A stretch of 64,000 bases of DNA from Phascolarctos cinereus (lineage: Eukaryota > Chordata > Mammalia > Diprotodontia > Phascolarctidae). Location: assembly GCF_002099425.1 (NCBI RefSeq), contig NW_018343973.1, forward strand, positions 8,430,501-8,494,500, read 5' to 3'. Numbering within the stretch: the stretch's first letter is position 1; each line of letters begins with the position of its first letter. Made by a program: the position numbers and the translations under genes. The notes beneath the pieces were generated by a model. That model had not been told where the DNA came from. It was given only the letters and a program-made list of their open reading frames with translations, and did not search any database. Shown here in pieces: positions 1-11,531 of this stretch.

Positions 1-1715
1 AAATCTTAACATTTTCATCAACAAAATAGAAAAATAACAGAATTGGGCATTGAAAAAATAATTTAGAATCCAACAAATGTAAAAAAAATCCAAACTAAAA
101 AACTAAAATATATGTCCTGGAAACCATGGAAGAGATTAATAAAGTATGTAAGTAAAAAATGGATGAAATAATAAATTCATTTAAAAACCTCTCTTAATTA
201 TAAACAAATGATAAATCATTATTTAATTTGTTTAAAAATAAGAAAGAGGAAAACTAAATTGCCACATCAGAAATGAAAAAGGATAATTTATGACAAATCA
301 AAGTTAAATAAAGAGTAGCATTAGAAACTATTTTGCCTAAATATATATGAGTAGATAGATGAATATTTAAAAATAGATGAACTAGATGAATATTGACAAA
401 AATTCAAACTACTCCAATTTACATAGCATTTTATAGAAAAAGTATATGACCTAATCTCAGAAAAAGCATTTCAACAAGCCCTACATCAGCTCTCAAAAGA
501 AGAAATCACCAGGGACAGAAGAAATTCATATAAGCAAATGCTATCAAACATTCATAGTAAAATAAGCTCCAACATTACATAAACTATTTACAAAAATGGG
601 AGAAGGGAATATGATGAAATTCATGTAGAAGAATGAAACTTCAAGAATATCTAGGGAACTAATAGAAGAAGGGATAATTACCAGAACCCAAATTACACCA
701 CAAAGAAGTAATCATCAAAGAAAATAGTGATCAATCAAAGGAACAGATGAGGTACACAACATATAGAAACAATTGAATGTAGAATCATAGCATTCAATAA
801 CCTTAGTGAATTTAGCCACTGGATAAGAACTCCCCCCAACACACACAAAAGAAAATCTTGGAGAACTGAAGGATAGTCTGGCAGAAATTGAGTGTAGACT
901 AACATCTCATTCCATATAATTAAATAAGCTCTAAAGAGCAAAATTACTGAGAGATAAAATGGTATATCATAAACAAAATAAACAAATAAAGTAGATCTTG
1001 CCCTTCAGAACTATGAATAAGGAAAATGTCCACAACCGAATAAGGGATAGACAGGATTGCAGAAGAGAAAATGGACAATTTTGATTGCAGGAAATTTAAA
1101 TGTTTTTCCACAGTGGGGACAGTTTTCAGAGTAAGTTTCTCTGTTTAAAGTCTAATTTACAAGATACATAAAATTCTAATTTAGATATATAAGAATAAGA
1201 GTCATTTCCCATTTGATAAATGATAAAGTAATATGACAGTAAATTCTCAAGGGGAGAAATCAAAGTTACATATAGCCATATTAAAGAATGTTCCAAATGA
1301 TAAAGAAATTGATAAGAACTTCTTAGTTTCTACTTCTTACCCTTTAGATTAGCAAAATTTATACACAAACACGCACACAAAATGTTGGAGGAAGTGTATC
1401 TAACAGGCACATTAATGTACTGATAGTGGGGCTTAGTGGATGGAGTGCTAGTCCTGCAATCAGGAAATCTTCCTGAGTTCAAATCAGGACTGAAATACTG
1501 GCTGTCTAACCCTGGACAAGTCACTTAACTCTGTTTCAGTTTCCTCATCTTAAAATGAGCTGGAGATGGAAATTGCAAACCATTCTAGTACCTCTGTCAA
1601 CCAAATTGGGTCATGAAGAATCAGACAGGACTGAAAATGACTAAACAACAACAAGTGGGGCTATGAATTGGTCCAGGAAACCTGGAAAGAAATTTGGAAT
1701 GCAAAAATAATCCTA
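1..1715 (+). mobile_element. Old L1 LINE fragment, ORF2 3' part, interrupted by a SINE
   Basis: Degenerate sense-strand L1 ORF2. Around 445-560 it reads like the segment before RT motif 1 (ISEKAFQQALHQLSKEE), closely matching the same segment of the younger L1 at about 15090-15130. Around 1000-1300 it matches the end of marsupial L1 ORF2: an AACTATGAATAAGG block, GGGATAGACAGGATTGCAGAAG, then TATAAGAATAAGAGTCATT. The stretch 1320-1424 and, after an inserted SINE, 1663-1715 continue the L1 3' part (AGTGGGGCTATGAATTGGTCCA, then AATTTGGAATGCA). Internal deletions and many stops are present, and the element runs off the left edge. Family L1 is confident; subfamily is not resolved. It looks much older than the L1 at 11.5 kb. 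Confidence 0.8.
1434..1653 (+). mobile_element. MAR1-type tRNA-derived SINE nested in L1
   Basis: About 220 bp. The head is TAGTGGATGGAGTGCTAGTC, the core GGACAAGTCACTTAACTCTG and TTTCCTCATCTTAAAATGAG, and the long 3' part ends in GAAAATGACTAAACAACAAC. This is the layout of marsupial MAR1-like SINEs. It is flanked by a perfect 9-bp direct repeat, AGTGGGGCT, at 1425-1433 and 1654-1662. L1 sequence continues on both sides, so the insertion into an existing L1 copy is directly visible. The first dozen bases of the usual head are missing or merged with the duplication. Confidence 0.9.
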
Positions 1716-2039
1716 AGGCTAATGTGATGTCTGTTTTCCATGAAGTAAAGATTCACTATATGATACTGTAAAAATTATCTAATTAGGCTCAAGTTTGGAT
1801 ATTATGAATTAAATTTTAACAGTTTCTCACAAGTTTATCTCAAAAGTTCATCTCCAGTTTAGACAATCTTTAATAATTAAGTTAAACTGAATCTATACAG
1901 GTTATATGAAGTAGAAAGCTCTGACCAAGAAAAATCGCCTTGACTGTCATATAAGAACTATTTTTTAAAATTATTCTCAGTTGTTACAGTTTTCCCATTC
2001 ATTTGTCTTGGGTTAACCTAACTTTTTCAATTTTTAGTG
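1716..2039. other. Unassigned AT-rich DNA
   Basis: No open frame, RNA gene or recognisable repeat. The sequence is AT-rich and looks single-copy. Confidence 0.4.
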
Positions 2040-2255
2040 CTCCTTTAATGCCTTCATTTGCAGGATCTCTCAGTGAACATCTCCCTTTACCTATGCCGAA
2101 TGTCTTCAACATATAATCTTAGAAAGCAGTCTGGAATACTGTGAGGTTAAGTGGCTTGTCTAAGATCATGCAACCAGTAGGTATATGTAATGAAAAAACA
2201 GCTGGCCTCTGATCCAGGCCCAGTGTTCTACCTACTGTGCCACCTTCCTACCTCA
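2040..2255 (-). mobile_element. MIR-like CORE-SINE, minus strand
   Basis: Read on the plus strand this is the reverse complement of a MIR/THER-type SINE: GTGAGGTTAAGTGGCTTGTC, AAGATCATGCAACCAGTAGG, then CCCAGTGTTCTACCTACTGT followed by GCCACC. The core and tRNA-derived head are recognisable, and the far (3') part is poorly conserved. Old copy; exact subfamily uncertain. Confidence 0.75.
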
Positions 2256-3237
2256 ATTTCCTTTCTTTTCTATCATCTCCATGTTAGCATTTCATCAGCT
2301 ATATATTTATTAGATGTATCAGCAGAGTACATATAACAGGAGTTAGAAGAAATATAAAATTGGACTATTTCTGTTTCTTGAAACTCAAACCTAATAAGCT
2401 GAATTATTTTTTAAATAAATTTATTTATTTTTAATTTTCAACATTCACTCCCACAACTTTTTGAATTCCAAATTTTCACCCCATCTCCCCTCTCCCCCTA
2501 CCCCAAGATGGCATGCATTCTGAATATCCCTCCATCTAGTCTGTCCTCTCTTCTATCTCTCTCCCCTTCTCTTATCCCCTTCCCCTTCTATTTTCCTGTA
2601 GGGCAGGATAGACTTCTGTACCCCATTTCCTGTATTTCTTATTTCCCAGTTAGCACGTGAAAACATTTTTTTAAACATATGTTTTTAAAACTTTAAGTTT
2701 GAAATTTTCTCTCTTCCTCCATCCCCACCCACCCTCATTGAAAAGGCAAGCAACTCAATATAGGTTGTACATGTGCAGTTATGCAAAACACATCCATAGC
2801 AGACATGTTGTGAAAAACTAACTCTATTTCCCTTAATCCTATCCTGCCCTTCCATTTAATCTATTCTTTCTTTTGACCCTGTCCTTTCTCAGAAGTATTT
2901 GCTTCTGATTACCCTCTTTCCCAATCTGCCCTCCTCTCTATCATCCCCCTGCTCTCTTGTCCCCTTCTCCCCCTATTTTCCTGTAGGGTAAGACAGATTT
3001 CCATACCCAATTGAATGTGTATGTTATTCTCTCCTTAAGCCAAATCCTATGAGAATAAGATTCCCTCATTCCCTCTCACCTCCCCCTGTTTCCCCTCCAC
3101 TGTGAGAGACTTTTCTTTTCTGTTTTTTTGTGAGATAATTTACCCCATTCTACCTCTCCCTTTCTTCTCCGAGTATCATCCTCTATATCCCGTAATTTTA
3201 TTCTTCAGACATGACCCCTTAATCTTCAACTCGCCCT

Positions 3238-3296
3238 GTGCCCTCTATCTAGATAGATATGTAGATAGATCTATGTACATATACATACATATAATT
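3238..3296. repeat. GATA/CATA microsatellite inside HAL1 copy 1
   Basis: Degenerate TAGATAGATA and ACATATACATACATA units just 3' of ORF1 in the element. The two other half-L1 copies carry a tetranucleotide tract at the same place (17300-17333 and 49215-49280). Confidence 0.75.
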
Positions 3297-3423
3297 TTTT
3301 TTCCTCCAACTACCCTAATACTGACAAAAGTCTCATGAGTCATAAATATCATCTTTCTGTGCAGGAATGTAAACACTTCAATCTTAATAAGTGTCTTATG
3401 ATTTCTCTTTCCTGTTCACCTCT

Positions 3424-4505
3424 TCATGTTCCACTTGAGTCCTGTATTTGAAAGTCAAATTTTCTGTTTAGCTCTGGTCTTTTCATCAGGAATGCTTGAA
3501 AGTCCTCTATTTCACTGAATGGCCATTTTTTCCCCTGAAGGATTATACTCAGTTTTGCTGAGTAGGTGATTCTTGATTGTAATCCTATCTCCTTTGCCCT
3601 CCAGAATATTACATTCCATGCCCTGAGGTCCTTTAATGTAGAAGCTGCTAAATCTTGTGTTATCCTGATTGTGTTTCCAAAATTCTTGAACTGTTTCCTT
3701 CTGGCAACTTGTAATATTTTCTCCTTGACCTGGGAACTCTGGAATTTGACTATAATATTCATAGGAGTTTTCCTTTGGGGATCTCTTTCAGGAGGAGATG
3801 GATAGATTCTTTCAATTTCTATCTTGCCCTGTGGTTCTAAAATATCAGGGAAGTTTTACTTGATAATTTCTTGAAAGATGATGTCTAGGCTCTTTTTTTG
3901 ATCATGGCTTTCAGATAGTCCAATAATTTTTAAATTCTCTCTCCTGGATCTATTTTCCATTTCAGTTGTTTTTCCAATGAGATATTTAACATTGTTTTCT
4001 AATTTTCCATTCTTTTGGATTTGTTCTACTGTGTTTTGATTTCTCATAAAGTCACTATCTTCAAATTGCTCTACTCTAATTTTTAAGGAAGTATTTTCTT
4101 CAGTTAGCTTTTGGACTTCCTTTTCCATTTGGCCAATTTTTCTTCTCCTCATTGGCTTTTTGGACCTCTTTTGCCATTTGGGTTAGGCTATTTTTTAAGG
4201 TGTTATTTTCTTCAGTATTTTTTTGTGTCTCCTTTAGCAAGCTGTTGACTTGTTTTTCATAATTTTCTTGCATCACTCTCATTTGTCTTTTGCAGTTTTT
4301 TCTCTACTTCTCTTACTTGCCTCTCAAAATTGCTTTTGAGCTCTTCCAAGGCCTGGGACTGATTCATATTTTTCTTGGAGGCTTTGGATGTAGGAGCTTT
4401 GATTTTGTTGCCTTCTTGTGATTGTATATTTTGATCTTCTTTTTCACCAAAGTAAGATTCTATGGTCTCACTCTTTTTGTGCTGCTTGCTCACGATCCCA
4501 GCCAA
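3424..4505 (-). pseudogene. HAL1 copy 1 ORF1 (RNA-binding chaperone), broken
   Basis: L1-type ORF1 protein: N-terminal segment, coiled coil, RRM and C-terminal domain. It is split over at least four frames: 4505-4257 (starts MAGIVSKQHKKSETIES), 4282-4100 (coiled coil), 4152-3856 (coiled coil into RRM, with RRENLKIIGLSESHD) and 3762-3424 (C-terminal domain, with TIRITQDLAASTLKD and WPFSEIEDFQAFLMKRPELN). Heptad-rich stretches such as KEVQKLTEENTSLK support the coiled coil. In L1 this protein trimerises on its own RNA; here frameshifts make it non-functional. The VSKQ at residue 4 onward probably corresponds to the original MSK start, so the upstream Met is likely not the ancestral one. Confidence 0.85.
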
Positions 4506-5314
4506 TTACTTGAGTTTTAAACTCTTTGTTAAGGTAAGAGTCTGCTTCCATTGTGGAGAATGTAATGTCCCAAGCTTCAGGGTTTTGTACAGCTGTTTTC
4601 AGAGATACTTGTAGGGACCTGTAAATTTTCAGTTCTTCCAATGTGGTATGATAAGGTATGAGGTGTTACTCCTTTCCTGGCCTGTGACCACAAGTATTCC
4701 TTTCTGTCCTGTAACTGTGAGAAAGGGTTCCTCTCCACAGCCACTCCAAGCTCCACCATGCCAGCGCTGCTCCTTCTCCCCCCAGTAATGCCGCCCAGAA
4801 CCATGACCCAGATCCAAACAGGGGCAAAGAAAGAGATTCCTGCCTCAGCACTGGCAAAGAGATGCCTGCAGTCCCTCTCTGATCGGCCACTGTATGCCCC
4901 CTCAGTCTGTGGGCTGGAAGCTGGGGAAGCAGCTGCCCCCCCAGGGCCACACTCTTGGGGAGTGGAGCTGAAACCCCACCTTCCTCTCTCAGCACCGACA
5001 GAAACAGACTTTTCCCACTCACCTTCTAATTTGTCTTTGGCATTTGTGGATTGAGGAGTCTGGAAACCTCCCCAGCTGCCCAAGATTCAGTACTCCAGGC
5101 TTGCTGCGGCCTGTGCACCCACGCCGCACTGCACTGCGCTCCCAGTCTGGAGTGATACACTTTTCTTATCAAGCATCCAGCTTGTCTTGGGCTGGAAATT
5201 TGTTTCACTCTGTCTTTTTGTGGGTTCTGCTGCTTCAGAATTTGTTTAGAGCCATTTTTTATGAGAATTTGAAGGGGTTTGGAGGAGAGCTCAAGCAAGT
5301 CACTGCTTTCACTC

Positions 5315-5325
5315 CGCCATCTTGG
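5315..5325 (-). promoter_or_regulatory. YY1-like motif at HAL1 copy 1 5' end
   Basis: Minus-strand CCAAGATGGCG lies within about 20 bp of the element start. Human L1 has a YY1 site (CAAGATGGCC) at the equivalent position that helps set the transcription start. The same motif is at the 5' end of the other two half-L1s and of the L1 at 11.5 kb. Function here is inferred from motif and position. Confidence 0.5.
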
Positions 5326-5350
5326 CCCCCAGTTGAATTTTTTTTTTTAA

Positions 5351-6999
5351 ATTGACATCTGAAAATCTTAACTCTATCAGGATTGAAAAATAAGTGTTAC
5401 TTTGTCTACTGCTGACTGGTTGTACTGACATTTATCCTGAAAAAAAAAACATACATAATAAAAATAGATAGATAATATATAATACATATTTATACTTATA
5501 CAGTAGAATATAGTTATATAGAGTTATAGAAAAGAGAACTTTTTGAGAAATATGTATCACTTTTTTTGAGGATGCCAATTATGTATCTCTTTTTCTTTGA
5601 GCTCCACGTAAATCACGAAGTAGCATTTTCATATTAACTTATAGCTAGGATAAGGGTCATGAACTTTCCTTTCTTGAGAACTTAATTTTTGATGGGACTC
5701 TCAGACTTGAGTGCTGAAATATGACTTATCAAGTTAAGTTCCATTAACTAATGTTTGTTCATTGATCTGGAAGAAAATGTTCTCTGGTATTTTCCTTGCC
5801 CACTTTCTTCATTAGTGAACACTGGTTTTAGTAATGTGAATTTTATAACGTAAGAAACCATGCAAGTCACAGAAAAAGGAGTCATGACATTTTTTACTAT
5901 GTTCTCTCTAAAACCAGAATGCTGACAAAAGTATTTCTCTGAAAGGAGTGCAGAATTTCAATTTCAAAATTTAAAACTCAGGTTTTATAGGACAAATATT
6001 TATCAAGAAATCAATGAACTCCAAAGATTTTTTTTCATTTTGTATGTTTGCATCATTTGACTTTTTTTTGTATACACACAATATCTTGATTGTGTGTATC
6101 ATAAATCTGACCCTTCTTGACCCTTGGATTCACAACTTCTGCATTTTTCCAGGTTTTTGTTCCTCCACAGGAATTTTAGTCAGAGTAATAAATAGCCCCT
6201 CAAATAAGTATGTAATGGAAGAGTGCTAATATTCCAATCAAGTGACAATGCTTCTGATGCATATTGTTTCATACTCCTTTTATAAACTCTTTTCACAATT
6301 CCTTTTATAAAACCCACAGTTTTATCATGCTATCCTAAAATCAGGCCTGTTTGAAATATTACTTGTTATTTATTCATTGTCAAGAAAAACATACAATCAT
6401 CAGGACAAAAGGGAATTTAAAAGCCATGTAGTATTGTCCCCTGCTTATAGGACAAATCATCTCTACATTATTTCTGAGTTGTAAGTTTTTGAATGCTTCC
6501 ACTGAAACACACCTTACTATCTTATAACATCACATATCATTTTCTAAATATGCTTATGGTTAAGTGTTTCAGATATTGATTTTGTGGTTCAAGTCCACGA
6601 CAATTTTCAATTTAAAGTAGCATAATAGTTTTGTATTTTGTAAATGTTTAAAAAGAGCTTGTAAATAATCTAATGTTATTCCTAGTAGATAAACTTAATA
6701 AGTATGTAGTAATATATATGTAGTATATATATATAGTAATAATAGCTTTGACCTGATGAAAAAAAAAAGGATTCATGCTATTATGGTTTAGTGAAACAAG
6801 AGCTCTTCATTATAAAACAATGAGTTCTGACTCTGGACTTTGAGAATATAAGCTGAAATCCTGGCCTTAAATATGAACATTTGTATGGCTTTTGGAAATT
6901 TGTTTAATACCTCTAGGCATTACTTTACACATTTTTCATACATTTGTCTTTCAGAAAACAAGAGATGAAAGATTTTATCTAAGTCCTGCTTCCTCTATA
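5351..6999. other. Unassigned AT-rich DNA
   Basis: About 1.6 kb with no supported gene. It includes short A/T-rich simple tracts (about 5455-5520; TA-rich 6705-6740). The 71-codon frame at 6014-6229 has no recognisable domain and is not called. Confidence 0.4.
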
Positions 7000-7739
7000 A
7001 TTGCCTCAGAAACAATAAAAACATCCAGATGAATCAGAACAGCAACAATTAGAAAAGCAGCAGAAAAGCAATCCAAAACAGAGGAGGTACCTTAAATAAC
7101 CAAAGAGCAGCAGAGATTGAAAGGGAGATAATAATGGATCATGCTATAAGCTTCATATCTGAGCCAGTAACTGAAGGGTAGAAAGGCATCCACAATGCGA
7201 TAAAAAGAAAGGTAGAGAAATTAGAAATTTCTCTTTTAGTATCTATTTGGATATGTCTTCCTACTTATTTGGGGGAGGGAAGACTCAATGAGTAGTACTT
7301 AACTGTTATGGTCCAACCAATAACTGTGGGCCTGATTCAGAACAATGTGTGTAATCTAAGGAGGAGAGACAGACTATTAAAGTGTTCTAGTCCTGGAATG
7401 AAGTTGGGGAAGATTCTAAAGGTCACTAAGTTCTTCAGTTAGCATTACAGAAGAGGCAACTATATAGATTAGGATTCCAGGTTTACCCATACAATCCAGT
7501 AACAGAATCTATATGTCAGCAACCTAGGATGTAGCAATAAGGACTGAAAATGTATTATCTAGGCTTTCTGGCTTCACTATGTCAGGCTGAGAAATTAAAA
7601 AAAAAAACAAATGTAGGTGCCTTCCATATTCAACCACCACTCTGAGTCCTGTATATGACTAAACTATTCTTATTAGTGTATTTGCCATATAAGAAGACAA
7701 CTAAACTCCTAATACAAAGAAGAAACATTTTAAATCAAG
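7000..7739 (+). other. Possible L1 5' leader, weakly supported
   Basis: Purine-biased sequence directly upstream of a recognisable old L1 ORF1. Blocks such as AGTAACAGAATCTATATGTC AGCAACC loosely resemble marsupial L1 leaders. This is an inference from position more than similarity; it may be ordinary intergenic DNA. Confidence 0.3.
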
Positions 7740-10560
7740 AGATGGCAAAGAAAAGAATTCCAGAGGAGAAAAGCAATTCTGTAGTTATCACAAGTAGAAA
7801 TTCATAGAAAAGAAGGATTTGATGGAAGAAATGAAGGAAGAGTTGAAGCAATAAGTAAATAATGAAATTTGCCCTCTTCAATAAAATCTTGAATGGTGAA
7901 GAAACATTTTAAAACAGAAGATACAAAACCATATTTATTGGATATCTGAAAAATAGAAGATTGCAAAAAGAACTAAAAAAATTTGCATGACAGGAAATAT
8001 TGGAACAAATCAGAAGAACAAAACTTTTCAAGAACAAGTAAAATATCTACTATAGAACTAGAAAGGAAAAAAAAAAACACTGCACAGCTAAACAAGAAAA
8101 TGGGATGCAGCAACCCGATTTAAGAATCATTGGATTCTCTGAAAATCGTAGTAAAAACTGCATATCAAGAAATCATACCCACACAAATGCAAACACACAG
8201 AACAAGCACCACAGGAACACAGTGAGAATTGCAAAAGATTAGGTAGCAAAAATGAGAAACCAAAGGAAATATTGAATCATGATACAAAAAGAAGGGAAGA
8301 ATGTCTAAAAAAAATAACATTAGTGAAGCTGAGCAAATTATTTGAAGAGGAAAATGATAATTAATTTTTAAAAAATGACTTCAGATTTTTCCTATAGGAA
8401 AAACTAGAGGCATGAAAACTCTTTCCCTGTTTGCATCTTAATCAGTTGTCCCTTACAACTCCAAACAAACCAGACAAATGTGTGCCTTAAATTTATTAAA
8501 GTTCTTTTGCTGAGTGTTACTTAAAGAGATAAAAGATGGGCAAAAGTAATATATTGGACAAGGTAAAGAGGGATGTGAGAATAAATCTCTTTATCTACAA
8601 TCATGGTTCAATAAGAAAAAAATTATGTAAATATTGGAGTGGGTAGGGAGATCTACATCCTATAAACTTCACTTTTCTCTGAGCTGGGAAAGGGAAGCTT
8701 AAAGAATAAAAATGGAGATATGGTAAAATAAAATAGTAGGAATAGGCAATTGGCACAGTGAAGGAAAGGTAAGAAAGATATTTAATAGAGGGTAAAGTTT
8801 CAGAATTGATAAACACAGGGAAAACCAACTTCAATAAAACAAGACTCAAAAAGTAGTGATTAAAAGGAAAAAGTAGGCAAGAATTATTCTTTTTATTTGA
8901 GTCTGAACCAAGGAAAGAACATGAAGAAAAGATCATAGAAGAACATAAAGAAAGTTCCAACTGTAGATAACTTATGTTGACTTCATTCCCTTTCTTTCTC
9001 ATCCTTTTTTTCCCCTTATAGATAGAAGAATAGGGAGAAAGGAAGAAATTGTTATAAAAGGATATACAGAAAAATTAAATCTGACAATTATAGCTATGAA
9101 TGTAAATAGAATAGCCTCAAGATTAAAAAAAATTAATGGATTGTATTGGAAAACAAAATTTTGTAATATCATGTTTGTAAGAAAATAACACGAAAATTCA
9201 CAGTTAAAATGAAAATTGGAGTAGAATGCATTTAGGCTTTGGTGATTTCTTTTTGAAAACAGATGACAATCATTACTTCATAAAAGTTAACAACAAGTAG
9301 ACAAAGTAAAAATATACAAGAAAGAATTCTACATTGTACTTAAAGATGTCATGGGTAATGAAACATATCAATAATAAATACACATCTACTAAATAGTGCA
9401 ATGTCTAAATACCTAAAGAAAAAACTAATTAAACTACAAGGAAAAACAGATAATAACAAAAAATTGATGGGTCTTACAATGTGTCACATTAGTACACAGA
9501 TATATTCAATGGAAGGATAAATAAGAAAAGAGTTTAGGACTTGAATAGAATTTTAGTAAAAAAATGAGACATAATAGATATACAGTGAATTGAAATGAAT
9601 AGAATAAGAAAGATAGATAGATGGAAAGGATAGATAAAGGGATGGGAAGACATACACATGCATATATGTTTTACACCTTCTAAAAAACTGGTCATATACT
9701 GAGGCATAAAGAATTCGAACTAAAACAGGAAATAGTAAATATCAAGCAAATCATTTATGGACCTGAATGTAATAAAACAAAAAAAGTAAAATTGGTATTT
9801 TAAAAAATATACAACTGAGATGGAAATTAAATAATTGAATGTTAATAATAATTGGTTAAAGAATAAATCACAGAAGAAAATACATAATTGCACCAAAGAA
9901 TATGTAGTGAAGAGGAATTGGATATGAGTTGTGGGGCAGAAATTTATTGGATTTGAGTGGTAAGAAGTTGTGAAGGATATCATTGGGGTTGTATACCTGG
10001 ATGACTGCAAGAATGTCAGTATGCTCAACTGAAAAAAAAATCAAGAAAGGAGGGAAATTTCAAAGTAAAGATGATAAGTTTTGTTTTAAATATATTCTAT
10101 TAGATATGTCCATAGGATTTAAAGTTTAATGACCATTAGGCAATTGGTTATGGAAAATCATTGCTCAGGAGAGAGCCTGGATATATAACCCACATATAAA
10201 CCTATAGGAGATGTAGCAACCAAATGAGAATTAGAGAGAGAAAAAGACTACAAACTCCAGCATCACATAAATTGTTTCAAAAAATCAATACAGAAATCAC
10301 TTTAACAAACTCTTTCTATGGGACAAATAGGATCATTATAACAATACAGAGAGAAAAATAAAGAAAGAAAATAGTAAATTAATCCCATGAATGAATACTG
10401 ATGCAATAATATTGAATAAAATATGAGGAGCTATAGAAATGTACTACAATGTTGATTCATTATAACCATATCAGGTTTATATCAGGAATGAAGAAATGGT
10501 ACAGATGTAGATAATTATAAATATGATAGACCATATGAATAATAAAAACAATAATTGTTA
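7740..10560 (+). mobile_element. Very old L1 LINE, ORF1 to RT fragments
   Basis: Heavily decayed sense L1. ORF1 RRM remnant around 8115-8150 reads DLRIIGFSENR. Around 9080-9150 is the ORF2 start (ATGAATGTAAATAGAATAGC, i.e. MNVNRIAS). Around 9400-9490 and 9660-9720 are endonuclease remnants, including GGTCATATACTGAGGCATAA, the degenerate DHxLG region. Around 9770-9860 is the post-endonuclease segment (GAGATGGAAATTAAATAATT). Around 10370-10550 is RT: ATGAATACTGATGCAATAAT, TTTATATCAGGAATG and GACCATATGAATAATAAAAA. The block 9890-10260 is not clearly L1 and may hold an insertion. No frame is intact over any distance. Order and orientation of the pieces make L1 secure. Confidence 0.7.
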
Positions 10561-10564
10561 CAGT

Positions 10565-10760
10565 AGTAAGCATTTATATTTCACTTTATGGTTTGCTGAG
10601 TGTTAATGAAATATCATATTTTATCATTACAAAACAATTAGAATTGAATATGGTTATCACCATTTTGCAAATGAGAGAACTGAGGAACAAAGTGGTTAAG
10701 TAACTGGCAAGTAGTTTGTGTCTGAGGCTCAATTTGAACTCAGATCTTCCTGACATAGTA
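10565..10760 (-). mobile_element. MIR/THER-type CORE-SINE, minus strand
   Basis: Plus-strand reading: TTATCACCATTTTGCAAATG, GAGAACTGAGGAACAAAGTG, TTAAGTAACTGGCAAG, TCAATTTGAACTCAGATCTT then CCTGAC. This is the reverse complement of the SINE core and tRNA-derived head. It abuts the end of the old L1. Confidence 0.8.
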
Positions 10761-10899
10761 AATCCAGGGGAAAAAAACCAATGGGGTCTTAAATGTGCCA
10801 AACACCTCTTTTACATTTTCCTAATTATTCACTCTCCAATTCACCAGTAGCTTTTTGAAACCTTTTTTTTTATCCTGCCTGAAACACCATGGATACCCA

Positions 10900-11405
10900 C
10901 TTCTCAATCCTCTCAACTTAGAACTTTACCTCATATTTCACTGAAGAACAAAGACAAAAAATAAACTGAAGTCACTTGGTAAGAAGCCCTTCTTCTCACA
11001 TCATTCATATCAGTTAGATGCCTAACACCATGATCTCCTGCACCCCTGTCTCACATGAAGGGGTGATCCTTCTCCTTTTCAAGGCAAATTCTCTACACAG
11101 ACAAATTATTTTATTCCATCCCATCTTTGCCAGTGTATTTCCCCTTCTACCATGCCCAATAGTAATTCATTCTCTTTGTTTATTGAATGCTTCCCCACTG
11201 CCTAAAAACAAGCCCATACCTCCTCTATCCTCAAAATCTCTCTCATGATCAGTCCATCCTCTTCAGCTGTTGCCACTCCCTTTTATAGCTAAATAATTTA
11301 AGAGACTGCCTACAGCAGATGCTTCTACTTTCCTTTTAAGTCTCTTCTTAAGTTTGAAGTGTGACTTCCAATTTCCTTATTTACCAAAACCATTGTATCC
11401 AAAGT
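10900..11405 (+). mobile_element. L2-clade LINE fragment, upstream part of RT
   Basis: C/T-rich sense sequence parallels the better-preserved element at 55.9-57.1 kb. Shared blocks are CATATTTCACTGAAGAA, CTTCTCCTTTTCAAGGCAAA, GAATGCTTCCCCACTGCCTA and ACCATTGTATCCAAAGTTAA. The last corresponds to the conserved segment (ET-LSKVT) just before RT motif A. No intact frame. Identity rests on parallel order with the other copy and on knowledge of CR1/L2-type RT. Confidence 0.6.
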
Positions 11406-11409
11406 TAAT

Positions 11410-11505
11410 TTTTTTTAGAACAATATATTTTTTTTTCAATTAACAAAAATCTACCTTCTCTCTCTCTCATGTCCCCATCCCAGTTAAGAATGAAAGAAAA
11501 AGACT
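11410..11505 (-). mobile_element. Short L1 3' UTR-like piece, minus strand
   Basis: TTTTTTTTCAATTAACAAAA followed by a C/T-rich tract resembles the reversed 3' terminus of marsupial L1, as seen better at 15.47 kb. Too short for a firm call. Confidence 0.4.
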
Positions 11506-11520
11506 TCCCCTTCCGGGAGG

Positions 11521-11531
11521 CAAGATGGTGG
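11521..11531 (+). promoter_or_regulatory. YY1-like motif at L1 5' end
   Basis: CAAGATGGTGG lies about 10 bp inside the L1 start, matching the position of the YY1 site of human L1. The G-to-T change in the core (GGCGG to GGTGG) may weaken it. Function inferred. Confidence 0.45.

Larger units (their letters stand above)
2415..5334 (-). mobile_element. Half-L1 (HAL1-type) retrotransposon, copy 1, full length
   Basis: About 2.9 kb on the minus strand. The 5' end, at the right, starts with a leader carrying CCAAGATGGCGGAGTGAAAG. Next come a GC-richer leader of about 0.8 kb, a broken ORF1 (about 4505 down to 3424) and a roughly 1-kb purine-rich 3' region, ending in an A-rich tail seen on the plus strand as T-runs near 2415. 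No ORF2 endonuclease or RT sequence lies between ORF1 and the tail, which defines half-L1 elements (HAL1; known from mammals including opossum, presumed mobilised in trans by L1). An imperfect target duplication is visible: GAATTATTTTTTAA at 2401-2414 and GAATT plus a T-run at 5335-5350. Two further copies in this window share the same ends. Confidence 0.85.

Noticed and set aside
1434-1653. tRNA gene
   Set aside because: tRNA-like head belongs to a SINE; no intact cloverleaf. The same applies to the other SINE heads.
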